64,000 nt of DNA, from contig CM019715.1 in the NCBI GenBank assembly GCA_009760885.1, positions 21,306,503-21,370,502 of the forward strand, written 5' to 3'. The position numbers and the translations under genes were made by a program. This document shows positions 1-9,916 of the stretch, piece by piece. The notes beneath the pieces were generated by a model that was given only the letters and a program-made list of their open reading frames with translations, did no database searches and was not told the DNA's origin. Each line of letters starts with the position of its first letter. The stretch's first letter is position 1. The DNA is from Achatina immaculata (Eukaryota; Mollusca; Gastropoda; Stylommatophora; Achatinidae).

Positions 1-480
1 AAACTTTTAGTTTTAGTCCGTTGAGTATCCTGTTTCTTTGCTTTCCCCTGTTCTTTCACCTCTAGTTTTCATTTGCGTTTCTACTCAGCTCTAAAACAGC
101 TATCGCTAGTTGAGGAATGAGATCTGTGCCAGCGATTGTAAAATAGTCAGGGTTAGTAAGTGTAAAGTGACAAACACCCTATTCAAATGTTTCTCCTAGT
201 AACAGACTGTTGTGTTATTTCAATCCGGGTAGTTGAGTAATGATCACCGTGGCTCCCATTGTAGGGGAGGATTTCTGTAATGTCTTTCTCTGAGTTCCGC
301 TTAAAGAGTCTGGACATTGTGGGCAGTTCTTTCTCTGTTCTTCATGCTGAGTGTTCTGGAGACCTTCAACTATACGGAACTCAGTTCGGGGCCAAGAGAA
401 AGTCTTTAGCTCATGAAGAAAGCAATCAGTCATCATTTGTGAAACCAAGATCATTTAACTATATAACTGATCGCTTTTTT
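1..480. other. No gene seen; intron side of the minus-strand exon
   Basis: No coding sequence, RNA gene or repeat family is recognisable here. If the exon at 903-1926 is real, this stretch is part of its downstream intron, since the donor site at 901-902 points left and no acceptor is evident before base 1. Confidence 0.4.
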
Positions 481-730
481 GTTCTTTCTCTGTCTCTATC
501 TCTCTGTCTCTCTCTGTCTGCCTCAGTATCTCCCCCTCTCTCTGTCTGTCTCCTACCTCTCTCTGTCTCTTTACTCTTTCTCTGTCTCTCTCTCCCTCTC
601 TCTGTCTCTCCCTCCCTCCCTCTCTCTTTTTATTTCTTTCAAAGAAAATGAATGAATGAATGAATGAATGAATAACCTTTAAAAATAAAGATTATTCATT
701 CATTCATTTTCTCTGTCTCTATCTCTGTTT

Positions 731-761
<31 letters not shown>

Positions 762-770
762 CCTATTACA
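481..770. repeat. CT-rich low-complexity tract
   Basis: Degenerate (TCTCTG)/(CT)n runs at 481-630 and 705-756. They lie in the presumed intron of the exon at 903-1926. The apparent Ser/Leu-rich reading frame across them is a composition artefact. Confidence 0.9.
646..709. repeat. Inverted repeat around a Rep-G tip
   Basis: AAAATGAATGAATGAATGAA on the left is matched by TTCATTCATTCATTTT on the right, around a core containing AAAAATAAAGATTATTCATT. That core matches the 3' tip of Rep-G (58608-58640). A hairpin of about 20 bp is possible. It probably formed when the (ATTC)n-tailed tip inserted beside a (GAAT)n run. Confidence 0.7.
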
Positions 771-902
771 TGTTTGTACCAGCATCTAGCTTACCACACA
801 AAACTATAACACTGTTATTACCATGGAAACTGAAAACAGCAGGGCAAACAAATGATTAATAAGAACAGGGAAGTTACGTCAAACAAAGTGTTACTGCGTT
901 AC

Positions 903-1926
903 CTGGAAACCAAGATGACTTGCTGCCTGAATCATTGGGTGGTGGATATTGAGCAATCCTGGACGTGGGATGAAGCTGTTGTTGGAAGGAGACCCTCTTG
1001 GCGAGCTTGAACTTTCATGTGTTGTACCTCCTACACATCTCGGGGACGAGGACAGAGCTGGGGAATCTGGGGTGTGGCTTCGTGGAGTGGAACTGTTAGA
1101 GTGGGAGGAGCGAATTGGAGACATGGGGCCCAAATCATGCATAGGGCTTGATGTTCTAATGTTGATCGGTTTGTCTAAGGAAGGTCGTCTTTCTATAAGT
1201 TCGGGTCTGGCTTTGTTATTGTCCTGATTTCGGTGTCCGGTCACGCTTGAAGCATACAGACCGTGTGCTGGTCTTGCATTCATGCCGTGGTCGAGGCTAG
1301 TTTGTGTCTGGAAGTGAACTCGGTTTTCGTCTGAGAAAATGGGCCTGGACTCGAGTTTGACTTTGTCTAGGGAAGGTGCTGGCGACAATGGAAGCGAAGC
1401 TGAGACAGATGATGGTAGCAGCTGGGATGACAGGAGAAACGGACGATGTGCTTGCTGGATGAACGTGTCATTGTCGGACTTCGTAACTCGGCCTGACAGT
1501 TTCACCGCTTCTTTGAGTTTGTCATTAAATACAACACAACTTTGATTGCCGCCTGAGTCCTTTCTGGGGACAGCTGAACGACCAGTGCTAGAGTCTGGAG
1601 ACTGATAGCCTTCCTGATGGACTTCTGAACGCGGTCCAACCTCCTTGCTACTCACATTCTTCTGAAGTGTCCCAGTGCAAGATTTAACAATGGAGCTTCT
1701 GGTGCTACCGCCATGGGAAGATTCACTGACGCTGGTATTGCAGCAATCACTGCTGCTACCAAAGCCGTATTGTAAGGAATTAGTGTTGCCGTTGTTGTCA
1801 TAAGGCTGAGATTTTGGTGATAATGACGTCATCGTCAACAACGATGAAGATGAGGAAGAGGATGATCTTGCCAGGAGAGCATCTATACTGAAGGACTTCC
1901 TACCCTCAGATTTCGTCATTTCTGCT
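903..1926 (-). CDS. N-terminal coding exon of a homeobox-type transcription factor (Mnx/Not-like)
   Basis: Minus-strand exon. The acceptor is TTTGTTTTTACAG ending at 1927, and the first in-frame ATG is at 1917-1919, seven bases inside the exon. The frame runs 339 codons to a donor CAG|GTAACG (exon end 903), leaving phase 0. Residues 1-18 read MTKSEGRKSFSIDALLAR, resembling the M-x-KS...F-x-IDALLA start of Mnx proteins and the F-S-x-x-A-I/L-LA motif of Not proteins. The middle is Ser-, Pro- and Asn-rich and unstructured. Near the end is FIPRPGLLNIHHPM, like the 'PKPG' stretch of Mnx. No homeodomain is in the window; it should be in exons left of base 1. Because an acceptor precedes the ATG, at least one upstream exon must exist. 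An upstream in-frame ATG (MSDVLLCFYRAE) lies in the presumed intron and is less likely. Family assignment is inference from short motifs; exon status is well supported. Confidence 0.6.
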
Positions 1927-2404
1927 CTGTAAAAACAAAGAAGAACATCTGACAAATTCGGGCAAAAGCAGCCATGAGCAGTAAGAAATGGGAAATCATT
2001 GCATGCAACATGAGGAGCAACTCTTTGAGAGGGCTCTGCCTAAGATTTGTGGAAGGAGTGCTGGTCAAGCTGCAAGATCAGAGAGCCAATAATAAAAAAA
2101 AAAAAAAAGACAAGATCTGAGAAACAAACTTTTTTATGGCGTGTGTTATAATCAATTATAGAAAAACTGCTCCACACAAAATGCCACTTTGTGACATCCA
2201 CCTGCTTTAGGGTAAAGAGACCCAAAAGAGATGAATGAAATACGAGAATGTTGTAGCTGCAGAAATGTTATATATTCAACCATCAGCACGGAGAAATAGA
2301 GTTCCGGGACATTTGTCTCAGCCCATATTGTTTAAAAGGTGTGACTGATTAGTTGCTTTTGAGTGAATTTGTGTAATGTGACATGACTTGTGCCCAATAG
2401 GAGG
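1927..2404. other. Presumed intron upstream of the exon; no gene seen
   Basis: Begins with the polypyrimidine tract of the minus-strand acceptor (1927-1948). An A-run lies at 2095-2108. Nothing else is recognisable before the LINE remnant at 2405. Confidence 0.4.
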
Positions 2405-2925
2405 ACCATAAACTAACTCCATTTTTTGCTGATGATCAAGCACATATAGCCAAATCAGAAAAGGACCTAAGGCAAAACATTGCATATAAAAGTCACAAAA
2501 TGAAGATCAGTGCTGAAAAAAACGGAGGTCATGATCATAGCGAGAGAAGACGGACACTAACAGCCAAGAACAAAAGAAAACTCATCACGACAGAAATGAA
2601 ATGTTTATGGAGAATACTAAATGTGACAAGATGAGACCAAATAAGAAATAACACCATCAGGGCAAAGGCTGGAGTAACACCGGTATTACGCTATATCCAG
2701 AAACAGCAAGTGAGATGGTTTGGCCATGTTACAAGGTTACCACCAGACAGTATATCACAGACAACATTCACCCTAAGATTTGTAGGTTATAGAGGAAGAG
2801 CCCGCCTACACAAAAGATGGAGAGACGAAATTACAGAAGCATTAAATATCTCATTATATGAAGCAAATCGTCGACCCCTATCAAGACGTATATTTGTCCC
2901 CTCAACACCAAAAGGCATATGAGGA
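2405..2925 (+). pseudogene. Broken LINE reverse-transcriptase C-terminal region
   Basis: Frame-broken LINE remnant. Near 2427 the RT active-site box survives as 'FADDQAHIAKSEKDLR', and about 290 bp downstream comes 'MRWFGHVTRLPPDSISQ' (2710-2760), the typical region after the RT thumb in RTE-like elements. It then degrades to 'RGRARLHKRWRDEI'. Spacing fits an RT thumb and tail, but stops and frame changes exclude function. Family not assigned. Confidence 0.7.
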
Positions 2926-3270
2926 AGGAGACAAGACAAAACAAGACAAGAAAAGACAAGAAAAGACAGATAAGACATGAAAATCAAGCCTTAGGCTTTC
3001 TGCTTTTCTTCTACTCTCCTTTATTTTGCTGAAAATTGTAGACGGTTCATAATTCACTTGCCAACTCAGGAAACTGTAGTCAGCCATTGTCATAAAGAAT
3101 TTCACGACAGGACATTCGCTTCAATCTTTCAGTCATACCAGATTCAGTCATGCAGTGAACATAATAAAGGACTTTGTGTTTGTATTCCTTTGATGTAACT
3201 GTTAAGAAACGTATTTTCAGTTTTGAATCGCAAAGAGAGAGAGAGAGAGAGAGAGAAAAGAGGATCAAGC
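2926..3270. repeat. (AAGAC)n and (GA)n tracts; no gene
   Basis: Pentanucleotide AAGAC-type run at 2929-2975, then unique sequence, then (GA)n at 3233-3255. No coding signal. Confidence 0.7.
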
Positions 3271-3514
3271 ACAGCTGGACAGCAAAGAACTATTGTGTAA
3301 GGTCAAATGAAGTTCAAAGGTAGAGAAGCCATTGTAAAGAAATTAGACAGCTTTAGAGCTAATGTAAGAACACTGCATGAGTCCATGGCTGCATGGAGAG
3401 CAGAAAAAAGGATACCTAGGATCCTAGATTCATATATTACTTCAATCGAAGGTTACATACACACATACATACATACATACATACAGAGAGCAAGAAATCG
3501 TGTTTTGTCTTGTG
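3271..3514 (+). other. Short unrecognised reading frame followed by (ATAC)n
   Basis: A frame from 3307 begins MKFKGREAIVKKLDSFRANV and stays open into an (ATAC)n run at 3455-3486. The first 48 codons look coding-like in composition, but I do not recognise a family and there are no supporting splice sites. It may be a mobile-element remnant. Confidence 0.2.
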
Positions 3515-4030
3515 CTATCTCCCTGTAACTGCGAGCTGGTGTTCTTTGCAGCCAATGCTTTGGGGGTGTTGAGGTACAGTATCGTATCGGCGTGGGAATG
3601 GGCTATGGCAGCTATTTTTTTATGTTCCGGAGTACAGATAAATAGCAGGGTGTGCAATGCTTCTTTAGCAGACTCCACCACCATGGGGACTATGGCGATC
3701 CCTGCACCGATAGTCAGGCTGGGTCTGTTACTGGGGGTACCAACGGAGAGGTGGGACAGGGTCTTGGTCAGCTATGGTTCGCTAACCCTGACGCTAGCAT
3801 ATCAGCTATAGTTCTCTAACCCTGACACTAGCATATCAGCTATAGTTCTCTAACCCTAACACTAGCATATCAGCTATAGTTCTCTAACACTGACACTAGC
3901 ATATGAGGTACGGTTCGCCAACCCTGACACTAGCATATGAGCTACGGTTCGCCAACCCTGACACTAGCATATGAGCTATGGTTCGCTAACTCTGACGCTA
4001 GCATATTAGCTATGGGTCGCTGATTGCCTA
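3515..4030 (-). mobile_element. Rep-A dispersed element, copy with internal array
   Basis: Copy of a repeat of about 330 bp also found at 9372, 23858, 45095, 50105 and 61693. Strand is given by the conserved reading frame (GTPSNRPS...GIAIVPMVVESAKEALH), seen here on the minus strand through ALAAKNTSSQLQG. The end next to 3770 has been amplified into a tandem array. No terminal repeats or poly(A) were noticed; class unknown. Confidence 0.75.
3768..4020. repeat. About 37-bp minisatellite grown from the end of Rep-A
   Basis: About seven tandem units of the form 'gctatagttctctaaccctg' + 'acactagcatatca'. Other Rep-A copies contain only one such unit (for example 50130-50175 and 61733-61775, reverse orientation), so the array arose inside this copy. 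Confidence 0.85.
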
Positions 4031-4379
4031 TCGGACAGCGTCTTCAGAGATACACAAATCTTAGATCGTTATGTGAAATATCATTTCCAAACGTCATCAC
4101 ACGTCCCAAAGCAACGCCCTAAAGAAAGTATTACTGTTCCAGACCAGCTGAAGCTCGTCAAGAGAATGACAGGATAAGAAAATATGGTTATTAGTGGCAC
4201 TATTTTTATGTTAAGAAAGATGCTGGAATGCGCCTCCGCCCCACTAAACAGTTATACAAGAAAACTAAAGTTAGTCACCTTGAGTAATAAGTAAGATTTG
4301 AATATAAGTAATCCGACATGCCGCCCCGTTAGACAAAAAGCCATAGTCACGAGACCCGAAGTCTAATCCTCTCTCCAAC
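4031..4379. other. No gene seen
   Basis: Unique-looking sequence without recognisable coding or repeat content. Confidence 0.3.
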
Positions 4380-4775
4380 GATAATAATGATAGTGATGGT
4401 GGTGATGATGATTGCGGAGGATTTTAAACATTCAATGACAGGAGACGATCAGGAACGAGGTCTGGAGAAAGGGTAGGACATGAACCTATGAACCTACAAA
4501 TCTTGCCTAGGAAATGGAGGTGGATTGGCCACTCTCTTTGAGGAAACCTGACACCAGCATAGCAAGACAGGCACTGACATGGAATCTTCAAGGAAATAGA
4601 AAACGAGGAAGATCTAGACTTACTTGGAGAAGAGAAATTATGACAGTGCTCAGAGACAAGGGATACACATGGAAGAAGAGAATAATTCCAAGAAGGGGGA
4701 TGACTGGAGAGTCTTTATCTGTCAAGGTAGTGAAAGAAGAAGAAGAAGAAGAAGAAGAGAAGAAGAAGAAGAAGA
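4380..4775 (+). pseudogene. RTE-B LINE 3' fragment with (GAA)n
   Basis: Frame-shifted remnant of the RT C-terminal tail. 'RKWRWIGHSL' and 'RKPDTSIARQALTWNLQGNR' are followed by 'KRGRSRLTWRREIMTVLRDK'. The same family lies at 34880-35088 (+) and 35089-36085 (-). After the breakdown at about 4735 comes a GAA/AAG run (4737-4775). Confidence 0.75.
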
Positions 4776-5275
4776 TTTTTAGGTCGGTGCAATTATCCAG
4801 AAAACTTTCCATAAAAACAAAATTTAGACTTTTAAAAGGCTGTATCAACGACTACTGTGTGCTACTGTACATAGCAGAAACCCTGAACTCTTAAGTAAAA
4901 AGTCGGAGAGAATAAGAAATACAGCAGAAAGGTGGATCTAGAGACACTTGTGTCAATATCATGGAAAACGACAGTAACAAATATGCAAGAATTAGACCAA
5001 CTGCAAGTGTAACGTGAACTTCTCAAAGAAATAAAGATCAAGAAAAAAAATACTTTGGCCATTTCAAAAGACATAACAACATACTGAAGACCATACTAGA
5101 AGGAAAAGTGGAAGGAAAAAGAGTGAGAGGCAGACAGAGATGTAGATGGGAAGATAACACGAAAATGGACAGGACACGGCCTGCCAGAGTGTGTCGTTAA
5201 AACGACAGAGAAAAGAAACTGGAGATTCATTACCGCAAACCTTCGTTCTGAAGACGGAACATGATGATGATTTCA
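4776..5275 (+). pseudogene. RTE-D LINE 3' fragment
   Basis: Degenerate RT thumb and tail. 'LSIKTKFRLLKG' and 'VLLYIAETL' come first, then 'RELLKEIKIKKK' and 'YFGHFKRHNNILKTILEGK', then remnants of 'EGKRVRGRQRCRWE' and a closing 'DGT' just before GATGATGAT at about 5262-5272. Stops and frameshifts are present. A second copy is at 23131-23375. Confidence 0.75.
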
Positions 5276-5535
5276 TTGAATTTTATTTTATCATTCATTC
5301 TTGGCGCAGACTGTGGGAGTCAGAGTCAGCATATCAGATGTTTCTGGGCAGGTTTGGAATCAACCAGGAAAATTATTCATTTTGTAAACGTATAATAATA
5401 ATACTACGGCGGCCTGGTTGACTAAATGGTTGGATGCTCTGGTGTGGAAGTATACACATATAAGTATACAATTATACATGAAGCCACTGCGGGACAGATG
5501 TTTTTCGCCATCTGCCACGAATCTAACTCAACCCC
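5276..5535. other. No gene seen
   Basis: Unique or degenerate sequence between the RTE-D tail and the Penelope fragment. Confidence 0.3.
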
Positions 5536-6063
5536 GATACTTGCGACATCTTCTCTGATCCACCCCTATTAGCATACAAACGTAAACCAAATCTTAAGGA
5601 CATTTTCGTCCATAGCCACCTGAAGCAGAACCTTGCATGTGTTGGCACCAGAAGATGTAACCGCCCTCGCTGTGTTACCTGCCCCGTAGTCTGGGAAACA
5701 AAATCGATCACCTTTCCCAAAACTATCCTCACTTTCCATGAGGGATTCATATGCAAGTCCCATAATGTGACATATGCCAATGTATAAAAAAAAACTACAG
5801 GATAACTTATGTTGGTGAAACTGGTCTCAGATTAGGGGACCACATGAAGAAATATCTGTATGCTATCACCCAGCATGCTTCGAAACCAGTCCCTAATCAT
5901 TTCAGTGGCCCCAACCACAGAGGCAAATCTGAATTTCTGGTAAGAGCCATCAAACAATGCCACACCGATGACAGAAGCCGCCTAGCGCTTGAGAACAGCT
6001 ACATTCAGGTATATGGGACGCTGGAACCACGTGGTTTGAACTCGCAATTCAGTTACACTTAAC
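5536..6063 (+). pseudogene. Penelope-like element: GIY-YIG endonuclease end
   Basis: Plus-strand remnant of a Penelope-like ORF C-terminus. It reads 'LLAYKRKPNLKDIFVHSHLK', then the Cys cluster 'GTRRCNRPRCVTCPVVWE', then 'ICKSHNVTYANV'. A stop and frameshift at the A-run (about 5787-5795) follows, then the GIY-YIG-like 'ITYVGETGLRLGDHMKK', 'PVPNHFSGPNH', 'ENSYIQVYGTLEPRGLN' and a terminal stop at 6060-6062. Penelope elements carry RT followed by this endonuclease; the RT is missing, as expected for 5' truncation. The disabling break lies between the Cys cluster and the endonuclease core. Confidence 0.8.
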
Positions 6064-6473
6064 ATTCCCTTCTCTCACATATTCCCTCTGCACTAAGTTC
6101 CACTTCAAAACCTCCTGACGGATTTAGACTACAGCCTCTGTACCCCAACCGCAATCACCTATTCCACCTTCTCCCACTTTGGTTAACATTATACCACTCT
6201 CTCCCCTTTCTGCGGTTCCCTTCCTCTCCTCCCCCCTCCCCGCGCTTTACCATCGATCTGTCACACATTGCAAGTCTACATTTAAACATTCTCAACACTC
6301 CACCATGCGCGTTTCTGGACACAGCCTCTTATAAGTCACAGCTAAGCGCTCCATTTACTTCATTTCATTCTATTTTTTTTTTCCACTCCTAAGTTTTTAA
6401 CACAGCATTCACGTGAATTTATATTTTATTGTCCTTCTCTATTTCTTCGTCCTGTGAGCTTTTGTATGATTAA
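6064..6473. other. Pyrimidine-rich; possibly Penelope 3' UTR
   Basis: C/T-rich sequence directly after the Penelope stop, without genes. It may be the 3' UTR of that element; no boundary could be found. Confidence 0.3.
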
Positions 6474-6610
6474 TGCGGCCAGGTATGACGCTCACCACAA
6501 CACACTTTCACGTGCCGAAGATTGTGGAAACACAGGCCTAACACCGTTTCCAAATATGCCTTAATTACATGGAAATGGTCAACTTACCCTTTGCCCTTTT
6601 TTTATAACAG
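6474..6610 (+). mobile_element. SINE-1, 3' half
   Basis: Matches the SINE-1 body: 'cacgtgccgaagattgtgga', 'aggcctaacaccgtttcc', 'atatgccttaat', ending near a T-run. The tRNA-like head is missing. Other copies: 15215, 27655, 30985, 49990 and 60175. Confidence 0.75.
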
Positions 6611-6849
6611 TAATAAACTTAGCAACTACTTTTTTCCTAGAAAATGACACGACACCATTTTAACGCGTAAAGTGCAGTACAAAATATTCAAAAACAGTAA
6701 GAAGACCATAATTACGCCGTTGATCTATTTGTAAATTTCCTTTTGTATAGAGCCATGTAGGAGTATATGACCAAAGGTAAGCAAATAGTTTAACCAGCCA
6801 ACATAAAAGATGACGAAGAAACTGAAAGCTACAGAATTAAGGTTCTGAA

Positions 6850-7285
6850 GAAAGATGCAACAAATACAACGGACAGACAGAAGGAAAGAAGTTTGGAAGC
6901 AACGAAAAGTAATTTAAATGATAAGAAAAAAAAGGCAGTCACAATTTCTTGGACATGTCATGAGAAGACAGAAGTTGGTGAATTTGGACATGTCATGAGA
7001 AGACAGAAGTTAGTGAATTTCGACATGTCATGAGAAGACATAAGTTCGTGAATTTGAAAATGTCATGAGAAGACATAAATTCGTGAATTTGGACATGTCA
7101 TGAGAAGACAGAAGTTGGAGAATCTGGTAATGACTGTATTCAAGAAAAGAAATGAGAGAGAAAAATATCTCAGTGGACTAACCAAATGGCATGCATAAAA
7201 GAAATGCACTTGACCTAATCAGAAACATCAAAGACCGCGCAAAATGGAGAAACATAATCGTCACAGCTATCCAGCACGTCATATA
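6850..7285 (+). pseudogene. RTE-J LINE 3' fragment
   Basis: Frames encode 'KKRQSQFLGHVMRRQKLVNL' near 6935, then an expansion, then 'PNGMHKRNALDLIRNIKDRA' + 'KWRNIIVTAIQHVI' near 7190-7275. It is related to the copy at 27930-28290. The coding frame is broken by the internal tandem duplication. Confidence 0.7.
6950..7115. repeat. 35-bp tandem repeat inside RTE-J
   Basis: Five copies of a 35-bp unit beginning 'ggacatgtcatgagaagaca'. It corresponds to the codons for the conserved GHVMRRQK motif of the host LINE. 35 is not a multiple of 3, so each copy shifts the frame. Confidence 0.9.
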
Positions 7286-7765
7286 CAATTATAACCGGCC
7301 ACATCCAGTCTTCTTCTTTTTCTCTCTATTTGATTGTCTTCTTTAGATTCATTGCACAAAAAAAAAAAAATTAGCCCAGTATCAACGAATGTGTATTAAT
7401 GCAAAAAAAAAAAAAAAGCACGCTTAAGTCTCGTACATTTCAAAAGAAAGATATTCTCTGAAATGTTTCAGAATTCTGAATAACAAATGAAACATCATGA
7501 TGAACATTCATGAGAAGATAAAAAAAAACCAGAAAATTACAAAAAAGCCTGAGAGAGTCTGGAAAACACAAAGAATTCTGCTTTGTTTGCCTTTTCAAAA
7601 AGTTATGAAATTTGACAGAAACTGGTCTTTCATTTGAAATCTATAATATCTATATGTTATTTCTGTTTCAAGAGTGACCAAATCCCGGGTCCAGAGTCAC
7701 ATGCGGCTCTCTGATATATAGTGTGCGGCTCCCGGAAACATGTTTGAGTGAGCTGCTTTTTACAT
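7286..7765. other. AT-rich, no gene seen
   Basis: A-runs at 7359-7371 and 7403-7417. No coding or RNA signal was found. Confidence 0.3.
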
Positions 7766-8390
7766 CAAAATTAATCAGTCATTCAGTCAATTGCACGTCC
7801 TTTTGGGGGAACTTTGCCTCCTTAACAGCACTCCTGTAGGCCTGTCGGTTATAAGCAAGATAGTCTGCTGCTGATGCGTCCATTTGCAGATCATCAACGA
7901 TGTCTTGCAACCATCTTCGCCTTGGTCTTTCTCTCTTTCTTTTTCCCATTATGTACCTTTCCAAGACGGTCTTCTCTAAATTCTCATGACGTTCAATGTG
8001 TCCAAAATAGTAAAGTTTTCTCTCTTTAATCTTCTTTACTAGCCAACCTTCTTCAATATTAAGTTCTTGTAGTATAGATATATTTGTTCTTTTGTGTGTC
8101 CACGATATTTTGAGAACTCTTCTGTAGCATTTACATTCAAAGGTATTTATGTGTTTCTCAACTGTTTTGTTAAGTGTCCAGGTCTCACAGGCATATATTG
8201 CAATGGGAAAGATACATGTTTTTAAAAATCTTATTTTTGTAGTTCTGTCTGTTACTCTCCACAGCTTCTTTAGTTGTGTTTGTTTTTTTTAAGAGCGATA
8301 GATGTCCTCCTATTAATTTCCCTCATTGAATCTTCAGTATTAGTAATGGTCCAAGATATTCACAACTCTCCACCTCTTCCAGTTAGGAAT
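7766..8390 (-). pseudogene. RTE-E LINE 3' fragment
   Basis: Minus-strand RT thumb and tail in broken frames: 'FPIAIYACETWTLNKTVEKH', 'INTFECKCYRRVLKISWT', 'ISILQELNIEEGWLVKKIKE', 'YFGHIERHENLEKTVLERYI', 'MGKRKRERPRRRWLQDIVDD', ending '...QLTE'. The 3' tail is an ATTC/AGTC run at 7766-7790. It is one of the longer RTE-E copies. Others: 18063 (+), 28862/30549 (+), 29003 (-), 53970 (-), 60730 (-). Confidence 0.85.
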
Positions 8391-8818
8391 TAATCTAAAA
8401 GATACCTTTAAAAAAAAAAAAACAAGTTTCATAATTATTTGCCAGATCTAAACTGAGAGTCCAATCGTTTGAAAAATAAGCGTTAGTGTTCTTAGTTAAT
8501 AAACATGTTCATGAACTTTAATGTTAATTTTAATGCTAGATTTCTGTCTGGGAGTAAAGAAGTTTCAGAACAAGGATTACAGAGGAATTGTGCAGGAGAA
8601 GGAGTAATCTCATAGTCTCACCACAATGGATAAATACAATATACGTGCATGCAAAATGCATATTATTACATACACGGATTTCTTAACATTTGTATAGTTT
8701 TTTCGCAGCACAATGTATGAGTAACAATAAAAAACGTCTGTTTAGCGGCTCTTAAACATTTGAAGTTTATCGTTCGTAGCTCTTATGCTAAGGAAGTTTG
8801 GTCGCTTCTGATATATGT
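8391..8818. other. AT-rich, no gene seen
   Basis: No coding, RNA or repeat signal was recognised. Confidence 0.3.
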
Positions 8819-8985
8819 GTTATGGTATAATATAGTTTTATAATATTGCTTTATAGTATAGTTTTATAGCATACTGTTACTGTATAGCTTTAGAGTATAG
8901 TTTATAGTTATGGTTTTATAGTATAGCTTTATAGCATAACTTTATATTATACTTTTATAGTGTAGCTGTAAAGTATAGTTTAGGC
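8819..8985. repeat. Degenerate TATAGTTTTATAG minisatellite
   Basis: About a dozen imperfect units built around 'tttatagtatagt'. Very AT-rich. Confidence 0.8.
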
Positions 8986-9371
8986 GCCAATGATAATATT
9001 TTTTTTAAAGTCTGAATTTGAAAGGTATCCTACTTTAACTTATTAGGCAGTGTCCAGACTGAGGTTATCGATAAATCTTCTTCTTTTTGTGTCATCCAGG
9101 ATATGTCCAATCGCATTGTTCCGCTCTTACTTCCTACCACATGGTCATCTCGTTCAGATATTTTTTTCTCTAACCAACGCTTTTTTTTCCCATTAAGTTT
9201 TCCGGTGGTTATCAGACTGGCAGACTCGTGAAATGTCCAGAGAATTTTGATGAAGTTTCATCGTTATTTTCGTTTTGCTTTTCGATGTTCTGAAACTTTG
9301 AGAAAGCCTCCCCGCTTTTCACGCGCACGAAAGAACTCTTGTTCTTTGTCTGGCTTTCTGGAGCTAGGAAC
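8986..9371. other. Possible eroded LINE trace, otherwise nothing
   Basis: On the minus strand near 9080-9210 a frame reads 'ITTGKLNGKKSVG', like the 'TTGK-EGKRSRGR' tail of RTE LINEs. Too eroded for a firm call. Confidence 0.25.
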
Positions 9372-9850
9372 ACGACGTTCTTGGCAGCCGATGTTGTGAA
9401 GATGTGGTGATGATGTGTTGAAGATGTGGTGAAGATGTTGTGAAGATGAGGTGAAGATGTGTTGAAGATGTTGTGAAGATGTATTGAAGATGTGGTGAAG
9501 ATGTGGTGAAGATGTGTTGGAAGATGTGGTGCGGATGTGTTGAAGATGTTGTGAAGATGTGTTGAAGATGTGTTGAAGATGTGGTGAAGATGTTGTGAAG
9601 ATGTGGTGAAGATGTTGAAGTAAAAGCAATGTTTGGAGTGGGGGAATGGATCACAGTGATCTGGAAACCCAAAGAGCAGGAAAAGGAATGAAACAGTTCT
9701 CGGCATACTTCACTGCTATGTGGGCCAAAACTATCCTTCCTCGTCTCGCTGATCAGGCGGAACCTGTTAATTGTAGCATCAATAGATAAGTGGTACAGGG
9801 TCTTGATCAGCTATGGTTCACTGGCCCTAACAAATGAGCCGAAACTCTAG
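9372..9850 (-). mobile_element. Rep-A copy with internal 11-bp array
   Basis: Flanks match Rep-A. 'ttcttggcagccgatgttgt' starts it (9379), then the array, then 'ctcggcatacttc' (9697) and 'ggtacagggtcttgatcagc' (9792). About 230 bp of minisatellite sits inside the element. Confidence 0.65.
9386..9618. repeat. 11-bp minisatellite (AAGATGTGGTG)n
   Basis: About 20 copies of 'aagatgtggtg' with T/G variants. It matches the 'gatgttgtgaagatgt' segment of Rep-A, so it grew from that element. The His/Ser/Thr-rich frames on the minus strand are artefacts. Confidence 0.9.
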
Positions 9851-9916
9851 CTCAGCTATCATCGCTCTTATAAAACAAAACTAACATTGATTTTAAGAAA
9901 TGAGGTATATAAATTC

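Noticed and set aside
280..651. Ser/Leu-rich ORF
   Set aside because: Most of it is the (CT)n tract; no domain or splice support.
1823..1830. TGACGTCA (CRE) site
   Set aside because: It lies inside the homeobox-like coding exon and is explained by its codons; no other regulatory context.
9212..9706. His/Ser/Thr repeat proteins
   Set aside because: An 11-bp array inside Rep-A read in three frames.
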